A DNA stretch of 15,008 bases from Gammaproteobacteria bacterium (lineage in GTDB: Bacteria; Pseudomonadota; Gammaproteobacteria; Enterobacterales; Alteromonadaceae): positions 1 through 15,008 of the forward strand of contig JAIXSW010000224.1 of assembly GCA_027484495.1 (NCBI GenBank), given 5' to 3'. Numbering within the stretch: the stretch's first letter is position 1; each line of letters opens with the position of its first letter. The translations under genes were made by a program, and so were the position numbers. The notes beneath the pieces are model-generated. The model worked only from the letters and a program-made list of their open reading frames with translations. It searched no databases and had not been told where the DNA came from. Shown in pieces: positions 14,973 through 15,008 of the stretch.

Positions 14973-15001
14973 AAAAAAGCCGCAGTATTGCGGCTTTTTT
15001 T
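14973..15001 (+). terminator. Intrinsic terminator of the amidohydrolase gene
   Basis: GCCGCA (14979-14984), loop GTAT and TGCGGC (14989-14994) are followed by seven T residues and preceded by six A residues, which can extend the stem. It starts 16 bases after the stop codon. With A and T runs on both sides it could also work for a gene converging from the right. Confidence 0.93.
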
Positions 15002-15008
15002 ATGTACA

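Noticed and set aside
1..15008. Defence island, prophage, insertion sequence, CRISPR array or tRNA-linked integration
   Set aside because: No transposase, integrase, nuclease or toxin gene, direct-repeat array or tRNA was seen on either strand.

Overview
The window looks like ordinary chromosome from a gammaproteobacterium of the Alteromonadales/Chromatiaceae type, most like Rheinheimera or Alishewanella. That placement is an inference from the gene repertoire: a GlyGly-CTERM secreted M14 peptidase, a DUF1285 protein, a YdiY-like DUF481 protein, a HemN close to the E. coli enzyme, and a long PAS/GAF/GGDEF/EAL protein. No rRNA, tRNA, CRISPR array, insertion sequence, phage gene or integration site was seen. 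Coding density is high and codon use looks even throughout.

Layout. Positions 1-369 hold the 3' end of a periplasmic solute-binding-like gene. It converges on a minus-strand gene for a sugar-transfer-associated-type ATP-grasp protein (406-1494). A 271-base control region containing the palindrome TGACA-AA-TGTCA leads into a DesK-like histidine kinase and a DesR-like response regulator that overlap by 20 bases. About 60 bases further on, on the same strand, is a large secreted zinc carboxypeptidase with Ig/PKD-like repeats and a GlyGly-CTERM tail (3486-5762). It converges on a 1319-residue cyclic-di-GMP protein on the minus strand (5816-9775).

Next comes a minus-strand pair, mscS followed by a DUF481 outer-membrane protein. 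Their stop and start codons overlap (ATGA), and a near-identical 16-base sequence precedes both start codons. A DUF1285 gene diverges from mscS and converges on hemN (minus). hemN diverges from a secreted amidohydrolase/dipeptidase-like gene that ends in a clear intrinsic terminator at the right edge.

How the genes may work together. The kinase and regulator form one signalling operon and may also act on the adjacent peptidase, because a TGACA half-site lies in that gene's candidate promoter; this is weak inference. mscS and the DUF481 gene are very probably co-translated, which suggests a shared envelope or osmotic role. hemN has an FNR-like box about 41 bases upstream of its predicted transcription start, as expected for an anaerobically induced haem enzyme. 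The M14 peptidase and the exported amidohydrolase suggest a peptide-scavenging lifestyle.

I did not find a convincing new multi-gene system. The most interesting items are regulatory: the duplicated translation-initiation sequence at mscS/DUF481, the palindromes at the kinase operon and at hemN, and the repeats in front of the GGDEF-EAL gene.
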